This document shows, piece by piece, positions 44,311 to 55,489 of a stretch of DNA of 64,000 nucleotides; position 1 is the first letter of the stretch, and the number at the start of each line of letters is the position of its first letter. The position numbers and the translations under genes are program-made. Source of the DNA: Notamacropus eugenii (taxonomy: Eukaryota; Chordata; Mammalia; Diprotodontia; Macropodidae); the NCBI RefSeq assembly GCF_028372415.1, contig NC_092876.1, forward strand, positions 220,521,528-220,585,527, given 5' to 3'. A model generated the notes under the pieces. The model ran no database searches, was not told where the DNA came from, and saw only the letters and a list, made by a program, of their open reading frames with translations.

Positions 44311-45570
44311 TGCGGGAATGGGGCAAGCCTCAGGACAGTCCTGAGGCAGAGAGAGGTCCCAGAGAGGGGCATTCACCCGCGCTACCAAGCTGTCCATGCG
44401 TGCTTCAAGGCGTCATGGCCACTCTCTGCCCGCTTGTTAAAAAGCACTGCCCTCTGTGAGTCATTGGGTAAACCGGATACACGAGTTGGTACTGAGGGGT
44501 CTTGTCATGCTTGGTGGGAGTGGAGTCATGATAACCAGTAATGTCGCTGCTGCAGGGGAGTAGCTGATTGGTCCCTTCACTGTGGGACGCTTGGTTTTCT
44601 GAACTGAGATGATGTTTTCCACTAGGACTGGAATGTTCCATGTAGGGAAATATTTATCAAGGACAGACGTTAGGATAAAATGGAAAGTCTTGTGCCCTAT
44701 CGGAACCCGAGACAATGGAGGGTTTCTAAGGAGGTAAAGGTTTGACTTGGACAGTGACAGGAATGGCTAACAGAGGACTCTTGCCCCCTCCTGGTGCCCT
44801 TCCCAAGTGGGAAGGAGAATCAGACCCATTAGGTGGGCCTCTGCCAAGGAGGGCAGGCAGCTGGAGCTGTTATACAGACTGGTAGTACAAAGCAGGGATA
44901 TTCCCAAATTACCTCTACCAGCCATGTGGCCTGTAGCTCAGAAGCACCAGGGAGGTTGGAGAGCTAGGGTGGCAAGAGGACTGAAGGCATGTATTTTTTT
45001 TTAATGTACTATCTGACAACAGCCCTCCCTAGGTTTTGTGCTAAAATAAGGACATTTTCACACATTTTAATTGCTCTGAGATAACAACAGTATGAACTCC
45101 ATCTACAAACATTTATTATCTATTTAATTTTGCTCCAATTTCAGTGTAGCAAGAATTCACCTTGTAAGTGGAAGTAACTAACTGTCGGTTTAAAGACATG
45201 CCTCCCCACTTTGCTCCCACTGTTGTGCTTTTTCTTCTTCTATTGAGAAGCGCCAAGTAATGTGAATAAAATGGCCCAACACGTTTCTCTAGGTTCAGGT
45301 GGCCTGGTCAAAGTGACAGCTTTGTGAATTCAGATACCCTTGTTTCTTGGCCATTCGTGAAGAATGTTAGAAAATCAAGAAAATGCATTGTTTCTCAAAT
45401 ACTGCTGGCCAGATTTCTAGATCATAACTGCTACACACTACAGAATACTCAGTGAGCCTCAGTAGAGAAATCTGTAAAGTGCACAATAAAATTGTGTTTA
45501 TTCAAATAATCGTGCAATTCTCTCTTAATTCCCCCCTCTAGATCTTTGTCACTGACACCATCCTTTTCAG
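44311..45570 (+). other. Presumed TANK intron 1, no features
   Basis: No repeats or coding signal recognised. It ends in a pyrimidine-rich tract and the acceptor 'ccttttcag'. Confidence 0.5.
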
Positions 45571-45592
45571 TGATGCTACAGGACAGAGAGGA
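45571..45592 (+). other. TANK 5' UTR segment of first coding exon
   Basis: 22 untranslated bases between the acceptor AG (45569-45570) and the start codon. The start context is GGAATGG (G at -3 and +4), a good Kozak match. An alternative acceptor AG at 45580-45581 would shorten this segment without touching the coding part. Confidence 0.75.
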
Positions 45593-45674
45593 ATGGATAA
45601 AAACATGGGAGAGCAGCTCAATAAAGCTTACGAAGCCTTCCGTCAGGCATGCATGGACAGAGATTCTGCTGTAA
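45573..45674 (+). other. Out-of-frame upstream ORF overlapping the TANK start
   Basis: ATG at 45573, 20 bases upstream of the TANK ATG and in a different frame, opens 33 codons ending at TAA 45672-45674. The -3 base of this ATG is supplied by the preceding exon. As it overlaps the true start, ribosomes using it would bypass TANK. Confidence 0.6.
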
Positions 45675-45691
45675 AAGAACTACAACAAAAG
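45593..45691 (+). CDS. TANK: TANK, first coding exon
   Basis: TANK is a cytoplasmic adaptor that binds TRAF2/3 and the kinases TBK1 and IKK-epsilon, shaping NF-kappa-B and type I interferon signalling. The exon encodes 33 codons beginning MDKNMGEQLNKAYEAF and ending KELQQK, followed by a strong donor GTATGT (45692-45697). The peptide is nearly identical to human TANK residues 1-33 as I recall them; residue 5 is methionine where I remember isoleucine. It is helical and charged, the start of the N-terminal coiled coil. The exon ends in phase 0 and joins in frame to 63967 (KELQQK-TENYEQR), which confirms the call. The rest of the gene lies beyond the window. Confidence 0.97.
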
Positions 45692-46314
45692 GTATGTGAT
45701 GCTGGTTTGGAAACTCACTTCTTGAAAATCATGGTATACTGTTTTTACTGAACTGTTGGTACAAGTGGAAATCACTGGGAAGAACAGAATTTGAAATAAC
45801 AGAGGCACATTAACCAAGGCATGAAATTTGACATTTTTGCATGGTGTGTTAAAAAAAAAATTGAATCATGTGGAATGTTTGTGGGTTAATTAAAGGTTAC
45901 ATGTTTATGAATGTCTAAAATATGGTCCCTCTTAAATCTCGAAATGGAAATGTTAGTGTTTCCATTGTATACGCACGCAACATAGATGAAATGTAAAACA
46001 AGAACATTTTTTTTAAAGAGAAAGCTGAGAAGTATCAGTGCCTTAACTGACTTTTTATTTGTTTACATTGCTGTTTGCTTGGCAGAAAGACCATACAAAC
46101 CTTAAAATAGCATGTAGCTTAATTTCTTATGAATTTCTATTTATTGAAAGATATACAACCAGTATCCAATAAATTTTATCCCCATGACAGTATAATAAGG
46201 ATAAACTGCTTAAAGGGATACTTCAATAATTAATGAAAGTTTAGTTATTTTAGCTTCTCTCAGGTATTCTGATAAGAGTTTGGAAAATCACCTTCTTAAA
46301 CACATTTACCAAAA

Positions 46315-46485
46315 AAGAGCTCTAAACTATTAGGGTCAGAAGACCTTGGTTCTAGCCTAAGCTCTTCTAACAAACTTTTTTGGGGGGAGTGAAGGCCAGC
46401 TCACTTCCCTGGACCTCAGTTTTCTTGTCTGTCAAATGAAGGATTGGACTAGATGAAGACTATTTCTTCCAGCTCTGGTGAATAC
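46315..46485 (+). repeat. MIR-type SINE
   Basis: 'gggtcagaagaccttggttctagcctaagctc', 'ccctggacctcagttttcttgtctgtcaaatgaaggattggactagatg'. Confidence 0.82.
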
Positions 46486-47097
46486 TCCTTTTTCCTGATA
46501 TTTCCCTTCTAAAATAGAGTGTTATTCAAGTATCCTAGTCTGCTGCCCATCACTCATTAACAATATTTGAAAGACTTATTCCTATTTATAAGAGAAGTCA
46601 GTGACAGAATTTATTGGAATCGACATCTTCTAACATTTCTCCAGTCTCTCAGCAATTTCCCTTATTCTTGGGTGTCATATAGAAAGGAAAATGTGGGCTC
46701 TAAGAGAAAGAGAAAAGGAGATTATTTGTAAAATGATTGAAATATGATGTTTAAGCTTAAGTTTATATTTTAAATTTGGGTCTTAATTACTTTTGGTCCT
46801 GGGGAAGAAAATCCTGACAATTATTGTCACACCCGCACACACACACTCTACCCCCTTCCTGTTTTTACTTTGTATAGTTATATGTTCATTAAGAAATCTG
46901 ACATCCTGGTCTTGATCCAGATGAGGTGAGAGTAAGAAAGGATGAGAAAGGAAGGTAAAGTTGGATTAGGACAGAGGAGTTAGCTTTCTAGACTTTCCTC
47001 CCCTGCTAGAGACAGTGGTAAGCAACTATTTAGTCCTTTAATTTTTTTTCCCTTATCTGCCCTGAAACAATCCCCTGATAACATCAGCTGTAGTCTT

Positions 47098-47215
47098 TAG
47101 TGTTCAAAAGTTCTGGACTTTAAGTCAAGAGACTATGGCACTTACAACTTAAGTGACCACTAATAAATTGTTTAACCTCTTTGAGTGTTATTTTCTTCAT
47201 ATGTAAAATAGAAAT
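47098..47215 (+). repeat. MIR-type SINE
   Basis: 'gttctggactttaagtcaagagactatggc', 'attgtttaacctctttgagtgttattttcttcatatgtaaaatag'. Confidence 0.72.
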
Positions 47216-48039
47216 GTTTTCTATTTTATATAAGCGATTTGTGTTTCATAAATTTCATAAAATTTAAAGTATAAAAATGAGCTGCTCTCATTTTTGGAAG
47301 AGGAAGGAAGAAGATAAAATAAGTGGAAAACATTTTTTTTTCTGATTTTCCTCTGAAAGCTGGAATGGTCTCAAATACTCAAATATATAATAAAGAAAAA
47401 TATAAGTAAATATAATATTTGTTATTTTTATCACCTTGTGGCCTTAGCATTAAAAATACCTACTAACACAGGTAGATGAAGGTATCATTATTTCCATTCT
47501 ACATACTGCCCACATTAATTTTCAGTCATTTTTCAAGGAAAACTTCCATCATTACTTTTCATGTGTTATGTTCTCTTATACATACGCAGTCTTTAGGTAT
47601 TTTCATGGGTTTTTTTGTTGTTCTGTTGTTAAAATAAAAGACTTCTTAAGGAATTTTTTTTGTGTTGTATTTTCTTAGGTTCTGATTTTAATCAATACAG
47701 ATCTGTTGTTACAATAATAGAACTGAAGTTACCAAATCATAATGACTAGGTTTTCATTAAACTTTAGAGAACAAAGCATTGACTGAGAAAATGCAAGATC
47801 AATACATCTTTCACTACAAATACCTTTTTTTAAAGGGAAACAATAAAGGGGAATGTGTAATAATCAACTCAGATTTGTAGGGTGCTTAAAACTGCCATTT
47901 CACTCTATCTCTGAATTATGTTTAGTGGTAAGTAAGATTACCAGTTTAAAGTTTTTTTTATATTAAAGATATTTCCATGCATCAGAGTATGCTTTTTTGT
48001 AGTCAGTCACTCCATATAGATTGTTATGATTTTACAGTA

Positions 48040-48150
48040 TGTAAGGTATTGTAATAGCTACTTTGAGCAACACAAAAAAGGTATAACACAGGCTCTGCCT
48101 TTGGGGAGCTTGATATCTCCTTAGAGAGAGAGAAGACAATCTCTAATCAT
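48040..48150 (+). repeat. MAR1-type repeat fragment
   Basis: 'acacaggctctgcctttggggagcttgatatctcc' and a decayed left part. Confidence 0.5.
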
Positions 48151-48467
48151 GGGAGAACCAGATGTTCTTTTTATTCCACTCTGAAATATACTTATTTTGA
48201 AAAGTGTTTTCTTAAAAAAAAACTTCTATAAACTGTTAAAAAAAAATAATCCAGAGGTCATTATGTTCTTTTCTCCAGTCTAGTAAAAAAATGTTTTCTT
48301 TGTTTTTTTCTTGCTTGAACTGTTACTTTATAAAAATGTTATTGTCTCTGAGACTGAGTTTTTAAAAGTTTTATAATAATATATTATTTGTCAAGAGCTT
48401 CTTTTACTTAGTTTGAGTAGGAAAGGTTTGAGTAGCAAAGAAAAAAAAGTATTAGCAAGTTTGTCTA

Positions 48468-48706
48468 GCGTACTGATTCTTAGCCTTTTTTTTGTGACTG
48501 CATCCTTTCTGCAGTTAACTGAAAACTTTGACCACTTTTCAAAATATTTTTAAATGCATCAAATGCAGTTTATAGAATTGCAAAAGAAGCAAATATGGAA
48601 GTCCAGTTACCAAAATATTTTTTTAAAAAACCATTCGCAGACTTACTGAAATCTGTTTATGACCCACTAGGAGTCCATGGAGCCCATGTTAAGAATCCTC
48701 ACTAAT
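48468..48706 (+). repeat. hAT-type DNA transposon, copy of the 4984 family
   Basis: Terminal inverted similarity 'gattcttagcc' (48475) and 'gttaagaatc' (48690-48699). The interior 'aaatgcatcaaatgcagtttatagaattgcaaaagaagc', 'agttaccaaaatattt' matches 4984-5148. Confidence 0.6.
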
Positions 48707-48794
48707 TCCTGCTTGGTTACTGCTCAGTGATAGCAGTCATAGCTTGCCTTCCTGTGCCGGAGGTGAGGCTGAAATATATTGTAGAAAATAAGGC

Positions 48795-48995
48795 AAGTGT
48801 AGTGGAAATCGTGCTGAACTAAATCAGGATACCCAAGTTCAAATCTGACCTCCAAAAATTTAATAGCTGTAACCCCAGAACCTGAGTTTCAGTTTCCTTA
48901 TCTGTCACACTACCTATCACACCTGGTTGTGGTAGGGAAAGCAGTTTGCAAATGGTAAGGAACAATATAAATGTAAGTTGTTAATGATCATATAT
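48795..48995 (+). repeat. SINE (MIR/CORE type)
   Basis: 'aagtgtagtggaaatcgtgctgaac', 'cccaagttcaaatctgacc', 'gagtttcagtttccttatctgtcac', 'gcagtttgcaaatgg'. Confidence 0.68.
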
Positions 48996-49129
48996 TGATA
49001 TCTTATGTAATAGTAATTACTAACTTTATGTGCAACTTTGTTGAAAAGACCTCTTAACAAGTGGTCCTATCCACTGGATATGCCTAACAACCTCATTTTC
49101 TTCATTTGCCAAATAAAAGGCTTAGACTA

Positions 49130-49545
49130 AATCAGTTAACAAGTGTTTATTAAAGCACCTACTGTGTGACAAACACTATGCTAGGAACTAAGGATACAAA
49201 TGCAAAATGAAATAATCTCTACCCTCAAAGAATTTATATTCTGTTGAGTGTGGACAACTTTATACATACGAGTATAGAAAAACATATACAAAGTACATAC
49301 AGGGCAACCTTGGAGGGGACAAACTAGCAGCTAAGGGGATCAGGAAAGGCCTCATGTAGGAAGTGGATTAGGCCATGTAAATTGAAATTTGAAGGAAACA
49401 CGGAATTCTAAGAAGCAATAAGATGCATTCTTAGAGGGACAGCTTATACCAAGTCACAAAGACAGAAGAAGATGGAGTGTCCTGGGTAAAGAACAGCAGG
49501 AAGACCGGTTTGATGGGTTAGAGTCTATTAAGAAACATGATAAAT
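49130..49545 (+). repeat. Near-complete MAR1-type repeat
   Basis: 'aacaagtgtttattaaagcacctactgtgtgacaaacactatgctaggaactaaggatacaaatgc', 'ctaccctcaaagaatttatattctg', 'aggaaaggcctcatgtaggaagtgg', 'aagaccggtttgatgggttagag'. The longest copy of this family in the window. Confidence 0.82.
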
Positions 49546-49704
49546 AATAAGGCAGTCCCTTCAAGCTCCAGATCTATAACAGTATGATCTCTGTTCTTCG
49601 TTTTTTGACTCCAGTAAGCATGAATCAAGAAAAGTAGGGGTACATATTCACCAGTATACTTCTCCCCATTGAACCAACTTCAGAGTGTCTGAAGTATTGC
49701 CAGA

Positions 49705-49865
49705 ATGGCTGACTCTGAGCTCCATTTGATGATACCACAAATTAAAAAGGAATTCAGTTCAGCAGACAAATCGCTTAACCTCTCTGGTCTTATTTGTAAA
49801 ATAAGAGAATTGAACTACATGGCCTCTGAAGTCTCTTTCAGTTCTAAATCTTATGATCCTATGAT
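49705..49865 (+). repeat. MIR-type SINE
   Basis: 'ttcagttcagcagacaaatcgcttaacctctctggtcttatttgtaaaataagag', 'tacatggcctctgaagtctctttcagttctaaatcttatgatcc'. The 84-codon open frame over it is chance. Confidence 0.78.
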
Positions 49866-49879
49866 CGTATATCCCCTCC

Positions 49880-50160
49880 TAAATCTCTTCAGGATAAACA
49901 ACCCTTGTTCCTTTAGCCAACCTTATAAGCCCTTCATTACCCTAGTTACTCTTCTCTGAATAGTCTCCAGACATTGTCAGCATCCTTCCTAAAATGTGTT
50001 GCCTAAAATTGGGCATAATACCCCAGATGTGGTCTGATCAGAGCAAAGTACAGCGTAACTAATTCTTCCTCTTTCTGGACACTGTGTCTCCCAAAATGTG
50101 GCCTAAGATTCCACTAGTTTTTTTGGCTGCATCACTATTCTGTGGCATGATTTATTGGAT
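49880..50160 (+). repeat. Old dispersed repeat (CR1/L3-like, uncertain)
   Basis: 'cagcatccttcctaaaatgtgttgcctaaaattgggcataataccccagatgtggtctgatcagagcaaagtacagcg' and 'agattccactagtttttttggctgc' are a string I recognise as an ancient amniote repeat; family not certain. Confidence 0.5.
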
Positions 50161-50174
50161 GGAGAATAGGATTT

Positions 50175-50365
50175 GGAATCCCAAACTAAATTGATTATAT
50201 TTCACCCAAACCTTTTGTTCTTCCTATCTTCCCTATTGATACCTCTTGAGAATACCTCTTATCTTCCCAGTCACACAGGCTCACAACCTTGGTATCATCC
50301 TTGATTTCTCATTTCTCTCACCCCTCATCATATCCAACAAGTTGCCAAGTCCTGCTATTTCTTTT
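50175..50365 (+). repeat. L2 LINE ORF 3' part, plus strand
   Basis: 'tcacaggctcacaaccttggtatcatccttgatttctcatttctctcacccctcatcatatcc' corresponds to the L2 RT C-terminal 'NLGxILDxSLSFxxHI' region. It is cut off by the T-rich 3' end of the element at 50366. Confidence 0.6.
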
Positions 50366-53300
50366 TTTTTTTTTTTAACATAAAGTTAATTCATTTATTT
50401 TTTAGTTTTCAACATTCACTTCCATAAGATTTTGAGTTTTGAATTTTCTCTCCCACCCTCTCCTCTCCCCTCCCCAAGATGGCGTGCAATCTGATATAGA
50501 CTGTACTTATATATTGCTATTAAACATATTTTCATATTAGTCATGATATAAAGAAGAATTAGAACTAATGGGAGGAACCACAAGAAAGAAGAAACAAAAT
50601 AACAAAAGAAAAGGAGAGCAAATAGTATGCTTCCATCTGCATTCAAACTCCCCAGTTACTTTCTCTGGATGTGGATACCATTTTCCATCATGAGTCTTTT
50701 GGAGCTATATTAGATCCTTGCATTGCTGAAAAGAGTCTTATCAAGGTCAGTCCTCACACACTGTGGCTATTAATGCGTACAATGTTCTTCTGTTTCTGCT
50801 CATTTCACTCAACATCAGTTCATATAAGTCTTTCCAAGTTTTGCTGAAGTTCGTCTGCTCATCATTTTTTATAGCACAATAGTATTCCATTACATTTATA
50901 TACCACAACTTGTTCAGTCATTCCCCAATTGATGGACATCCCTCAATTTCCAGTTCTTGGCCACCACAAAAAGAGCTGCTATAAATATTTTTACATGTGG
51001 GTCCTTTCCCCATTTTTATGATCTCTTTGGGATACAGACCTCGAAGTGGTATTATTGGGTCAATGTCCTTTGGGCATAGTTCCAAATTGCTCTCCAGAAT
51101 GGTTGGATCAGTTCACAACTTCACTAACAATGCATTAATAATTGCGGTTTTCCCACATCCTCTCCAGCAGTTATCATTTTCCCATTGTGTCATGTTAGCC
51201 AATCTGATAGGTGTGATGTGGTACCTCAGAGTCATTTTGATTTGTATTTCTCTAATCAATAGTGATTTAGAATATTTTTTCATATAACTGTAGATATCTT
51301 TAATTCCTTCCTCTGAAAACTGCTTATTCATATTCTTTGACCATTTATCAATTGGGGAGTAACTTATATTCTTATAAATTTGACTCAGTTTTCTATATAT
51401 TTTAGAAATGAGACCATTATCAGAGACACTGGTTGTAAAAATTGTTTCCTGGCTTTCTGCTTCCCTTCCAATCTTAATTGCATTGACTTTGTGCAAAAAC
51501 TTTTCAATTTAATGTCAAGATTGCTACCCCTGCGTTTTTACTAAAGCTGAAGCATAATATATTCTGCTCCAGCCTTTTACCTTTACTCTGTGTGTATCTC
51601 TCTGCTTCAAATGTGTTTCTTATAAACAACATATTGTAAGATTTTGGTTCTTAATCCACTCTGCTATCCATTTCCATTTTTTGGGAGAGTTCATCCCATT
51701 GACATTCATAGTTATGATTACTATCTGTGCCTTTCTCTCAAACCTATTTCTCCCCACCCCCCAAGTTTATGCTTTTCTCTCTCCTTTCTCCTTTTTCCCT
51801 CCTCACTAGCATTTGCTTTCAAGTACTGCCTCCCTCAGTCTGCCTTCCTTTCTATCTACCTCTTCCCTTTTCTTTCCCCTTTTACCTCCTACTTTCTGTA
51901 GGGTAAGTTAGATTTCTGTACCTAACTGATCATATTATTCCCTCTTTGACCCAAATCTTATGAGAGTAAGGTTCAAATAATGCTCATCTCTCTCTCTACT
52001 GTAATACATTTTTGTGCTTTTTCATGTGATGTAATTTACCCTTGTCTGCTTCTTCCTTTCCTTTACTCCCTTTACAGTCTACCAGTACAATCCCTTTTCA
52101 TAACTTAATTAGATTTTTTTATCATCACATCAAAATCAACTAACCTATACCCTCTGTCTCTGTATACCCCTTTTAAATGGCATAGTGACCATACAGTTCT
52201 CAAGAGTTACAACTGTCATCTTCCCATGTAAGGATGTAAATAGTTTGCTCTTAATAACATGTTTTTTTCTTTCCTGTTTGCCTTTTTATGCCTCTCTTGA
52301 GTCTTGTATTTGAATTTTCCATTGAGCTCTGCTCTTTTCATCAGAAAGGTTTGGAAGTCCCCTATTTCGTTGAATATCCATTACGTCTCCTGAAAGATTA
52401 TGCTCAGTTTCACTGAGTAGTTGATCCTTATTTGTAATCCAAGCTCCTTTGCCTTATGGAATATTGTATTCCATGACCTCTGATCTTTTCATGTAGAAGC
52501 TGCAAGGTCCTATGTAATCCTGACTGTGGTTCCATGATATTTAAATTGTTTCTGGTTACTTGCAGTATTTTCTCTTTGACCTGGTTATTTTGGAATATGA
52601 CTAAAATATTCCTTGGTGTTTTCAATTTGGGATCTCTTTCAGGAGGTGATCAGTGGATTCTTTCAATGACTGTTTCTACCTTCTGGTTCTAGGACCTCAG
52701 GTTAGTTTTCCTTGATGATTTCCTGAAAGGTGCTGTCCAGGCTCTTTTTTTCATCATGATTTTCAGGTAGACCAATAATTTTTAAACTCTCTCTCCTGGA
52801 TCTATTTTCCAGATCAATTGTTTTCCCAATGAGGCATTTTGCATTTTCTTCTATTTTTCATTCTTTTGTTCCTGTTTGACTGATTCTTGATATCTCATAA
52901 AGCCATTAGCTTTCACTTGCCCAATTCTAATTTTTAACAAATTGTTTTCTTTTATTAGATTTTGTACATCTTTTTCCATTTGGCCAGTTCTACTTGTTAA
53001 GGACATGTTTTCTACAGTCAATTTTCTCCTTCCTTTTTCAAGTATTGACTCTCTCATGTATATCTCTCATTTTTTTCTCACTTTTCTTTCTACCTCTATT
53101 ATTTGACTTTTAAAATCCTTGAACTCTTCCAAGAAGGCTTTTTGGACTTGAGACCAGTTCACATTCGCCTTTGAGGTTTGGATTGTGGGTATATTGACAG
53201 TGTTGTCCTCTTCTGAATTTGTGCCTTGAGCATCCCTGTCCCCATAATAAAAACCTATAGTCATCGTCCATTTCTGCTTTTTTATCATGGTGTTTGCCTA

Positions 53301-53935
53301 ATTCCTGGTTTTTATAGTTGAGCTCTCCTGCTGGAGCACAGGGGTACTGAACCAAGCTTCTTGTGCTAAGAACCTGGGACCTGGTCACTGATTTGGTGTG
53401 CTGGGGCCTCAGGTACTGGCAGCTGGAGACTATAGGGATCTGGCAGCTTACCTGGTGCTGAGCTGGAATCAGCAATATTGGAGCTCTTGGGGTAGGGTTA
53501 GGGAGTCAGGCCCTTGGGGGACACCTCCTCCCCTGGATATTGTACTGGAATGTTTAACTGCTGAAGGATGTCTACCAACCTGGAGCTGTGCCTTCTGCAG
53601 TTATGCTTTCTGGAGTTGTACTGAACTATCAGAGATTTGGCTGCTGGAGAATGCCACCACAGGTGGTGGTATTCCAAACTGGTTTCTGCTAATTCCCCTA
53701 CCTGTGCTGAAGCACTTGAGGGTCCTGGTGTTGGTACTTGGGTGCTCCACCACTCTGGGGCTCAGGATCTCCCCCTAGTTGCTGATGTGGGGGCTTGCTG
53801 CTGGCTTGCTAGGAAGCCTCCTGTCCGGTACTGCCCCCCTTTCCCCAGAGTGAGAGGGGCCTTTCCCATTAATCCCCCAACTTTCCTGGGCTACAAAACG
53901 CTGCACTCTGTCTTTCTGCTGGCTCAGCTGTTCCA
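50366..53935 (-). mobile_element. Half-L1-like element with both ORF2 ends retained
   Basis: Minus-strand order: 5' UTR (about 53935-53290), ORF1 relic (53288-52428), purine-rich spacer (about 52400-51750), a short piece resembling the ORF2 N-terminus (about 51740-51540), then directly the ORF2 C-terminus (51496-51113: MNKQFSEEGIKDIYSYMKK, QIKMTLRYHITPIRLANM, NDNCWRGCG), 3' UTR and poly(A) (T run 50367-50382 on plus). The endonuclease-RT core is deleted internally. No L1 5' start motif or target duplication was found at 53935, so the 5' end may be lost. Confidence 0.7.
52428..53288 (-). pseudogene. L1 ORF1p relic
   Basis: Pieces MIKKQKWTMTIGF, KANVNWSQVQKAFLEEFKDFKSQIIEVERKV, LTSRTGQMEKDVQNLIKENNLLK and QVKEKILQVTRNN cover the N-terminus, coiled coil and C-terminal part of ORF1p in order, but in different frames with stops. 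Confidence 0.8.
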
Positions 53936-53936
53936 G

Positions 53937-55085
53937 AATTTTTCCTGGGGCAATATTTTCTGTCATGTTAGCCAATCTGATAGGTGAGATGTAGTACCTC
54001 GGAGTTGTTTTGATTTGCAAACCTCTAATCAATAATGATTTAGAGCATTTTTTTCATATGACAATAGATAGCTTTAATTTCTTCCTCTGAAAACTGCCTG
54101 TTCATCTCCTTTGACCATTTATCGATTGGGGAATGACTTGTATTCTTGTACATTTGACCCAGTTCTCTATATGTTTTATAAATGAGGCCTTTATCACAGA
54201 CATTAGTTGCAAAAATTCTTTCCCAGTTTTCTGCTTCCCTCCTAATCTTGGTTGCATTGGGTTTGTTTGTTCAAAAACTTTTCAATTTAATGTAATCAAA
54301 ATTATCCCTTTTGCATTTCATAATGTTTTCTGTCTCCTGTTTGGTCAAAAATTTCTCTGTTCTCCATAAATCTGACAAATACACTATTCCTTGCTCCCCT
54401 AATTTGTTTATAGTATCAGTCTTTATACTTAGATCATGTATCCATTTGGACTTTTTTCTTATGTACGGTGTCAGGCATTGGTCTATGCCCAGTTTCTGCA
54501 ACACTGTTATCCAGTTTCCCCAGCAATTTTTGTCAGACAGTGAATTCTTTTCCAAGAAGCTGGGGTCCTTAAGTTTATCAAACAGTAGATTGCTATATTC
54601 ATTGTTTACTGTGTCTTGAGTACCTAACATATTCCACTAGTCTACCTCTCTGTTTCTTAGCTAGTACCAAGTGGTTTTGATGGTTGCTGCTTTATAATAC
54701 AATTTGAGATCTGGTAGGGCTAGGCCACCTTCCCTAGCATTTCTTTTCATTAGTTCTCTTGATATTCCGGACCTTTTGTTCTTCCAGATGAATTTTGATA
54801 TTATTTTTTCTAGCTCTAGAAAATAATTATCTGGTAGTTTCATTGGTATGGCACTGAATAAGGAAATTTATTTAGGTAGAGAATTGTCATTTTTATTATA
54901 TTGGCTCAGCCTACCCATGAGCAACTGATGTTTTTCCGCTTACTTAGATCTGACTTTGTTTGTACAAAAAAGTGTTTTGTAGTTGTGTTCATATAGTCCC
55001 TGGGTTTGTTTTGGCAGGCAGACTCTCTAAGGGTTTTTTCTAACTCCAGAAATATGATCCTGTGACTCTTAGTAAGCTTGAAGTC
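53937..55085 (-). pseudogene. L1 ORF2p C-terminal relic
   Basis: Minus-strand open pieces match the post-RT part of L1 ORF2p in order: SWVG near 54912, [20 protein letters not shown] and [19 protein letters not shown] (54661-54843), KNCWGNWITVLQKLGIDQCLTPYIRKKSKW (54271-54630, quoted in parts), and QIKTTPRYYISPIRLANM (53970-54032). It lacks a 3' UTR at its left edge, where 50366-53935 abuts, so the two are separate L1 insertions or a rearranged pair. Confidence 0.85.
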
Positions 55086-55489
55086 CAGTTCTTTTATAGA
55101 TGCACTGCTTTCCAGGTATGTCTTCGTCATCTTCAATCAATCAATGTTATACTTACGAAAATAAATTCCTTCAATTTAAGTGTAAGGCTATATGCTTATC
55201 CTTATTCAATTATATCTTATTAAATTCTAATCTGTTAAGATCATTTTTGGTCCAGATTCTGTTATGCTGTATATTCATTTATGCTTAGAGTCATATGTGG
55301 AAGGATACCAGCTATATCTTTATCCTAGCCCCAGATAAAAATGTTAAATTAACACAATGTCAAGGGCAAATCCCAGGGGAATCCTCCTAAAGACCTTCTA
55401 AGTTGACATTTAAGCATTAATGATTATTCTTATAGACATACTACTTACCCAGTCTCAAGTCTACTTCGTTGTACTATTGACTAGTCCAC
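55086..55489 (+). other. Intronic, nothing recognised
   Basis: Between L1 and L2 relics. AT-rich, no features called. Confidence 0.4.
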
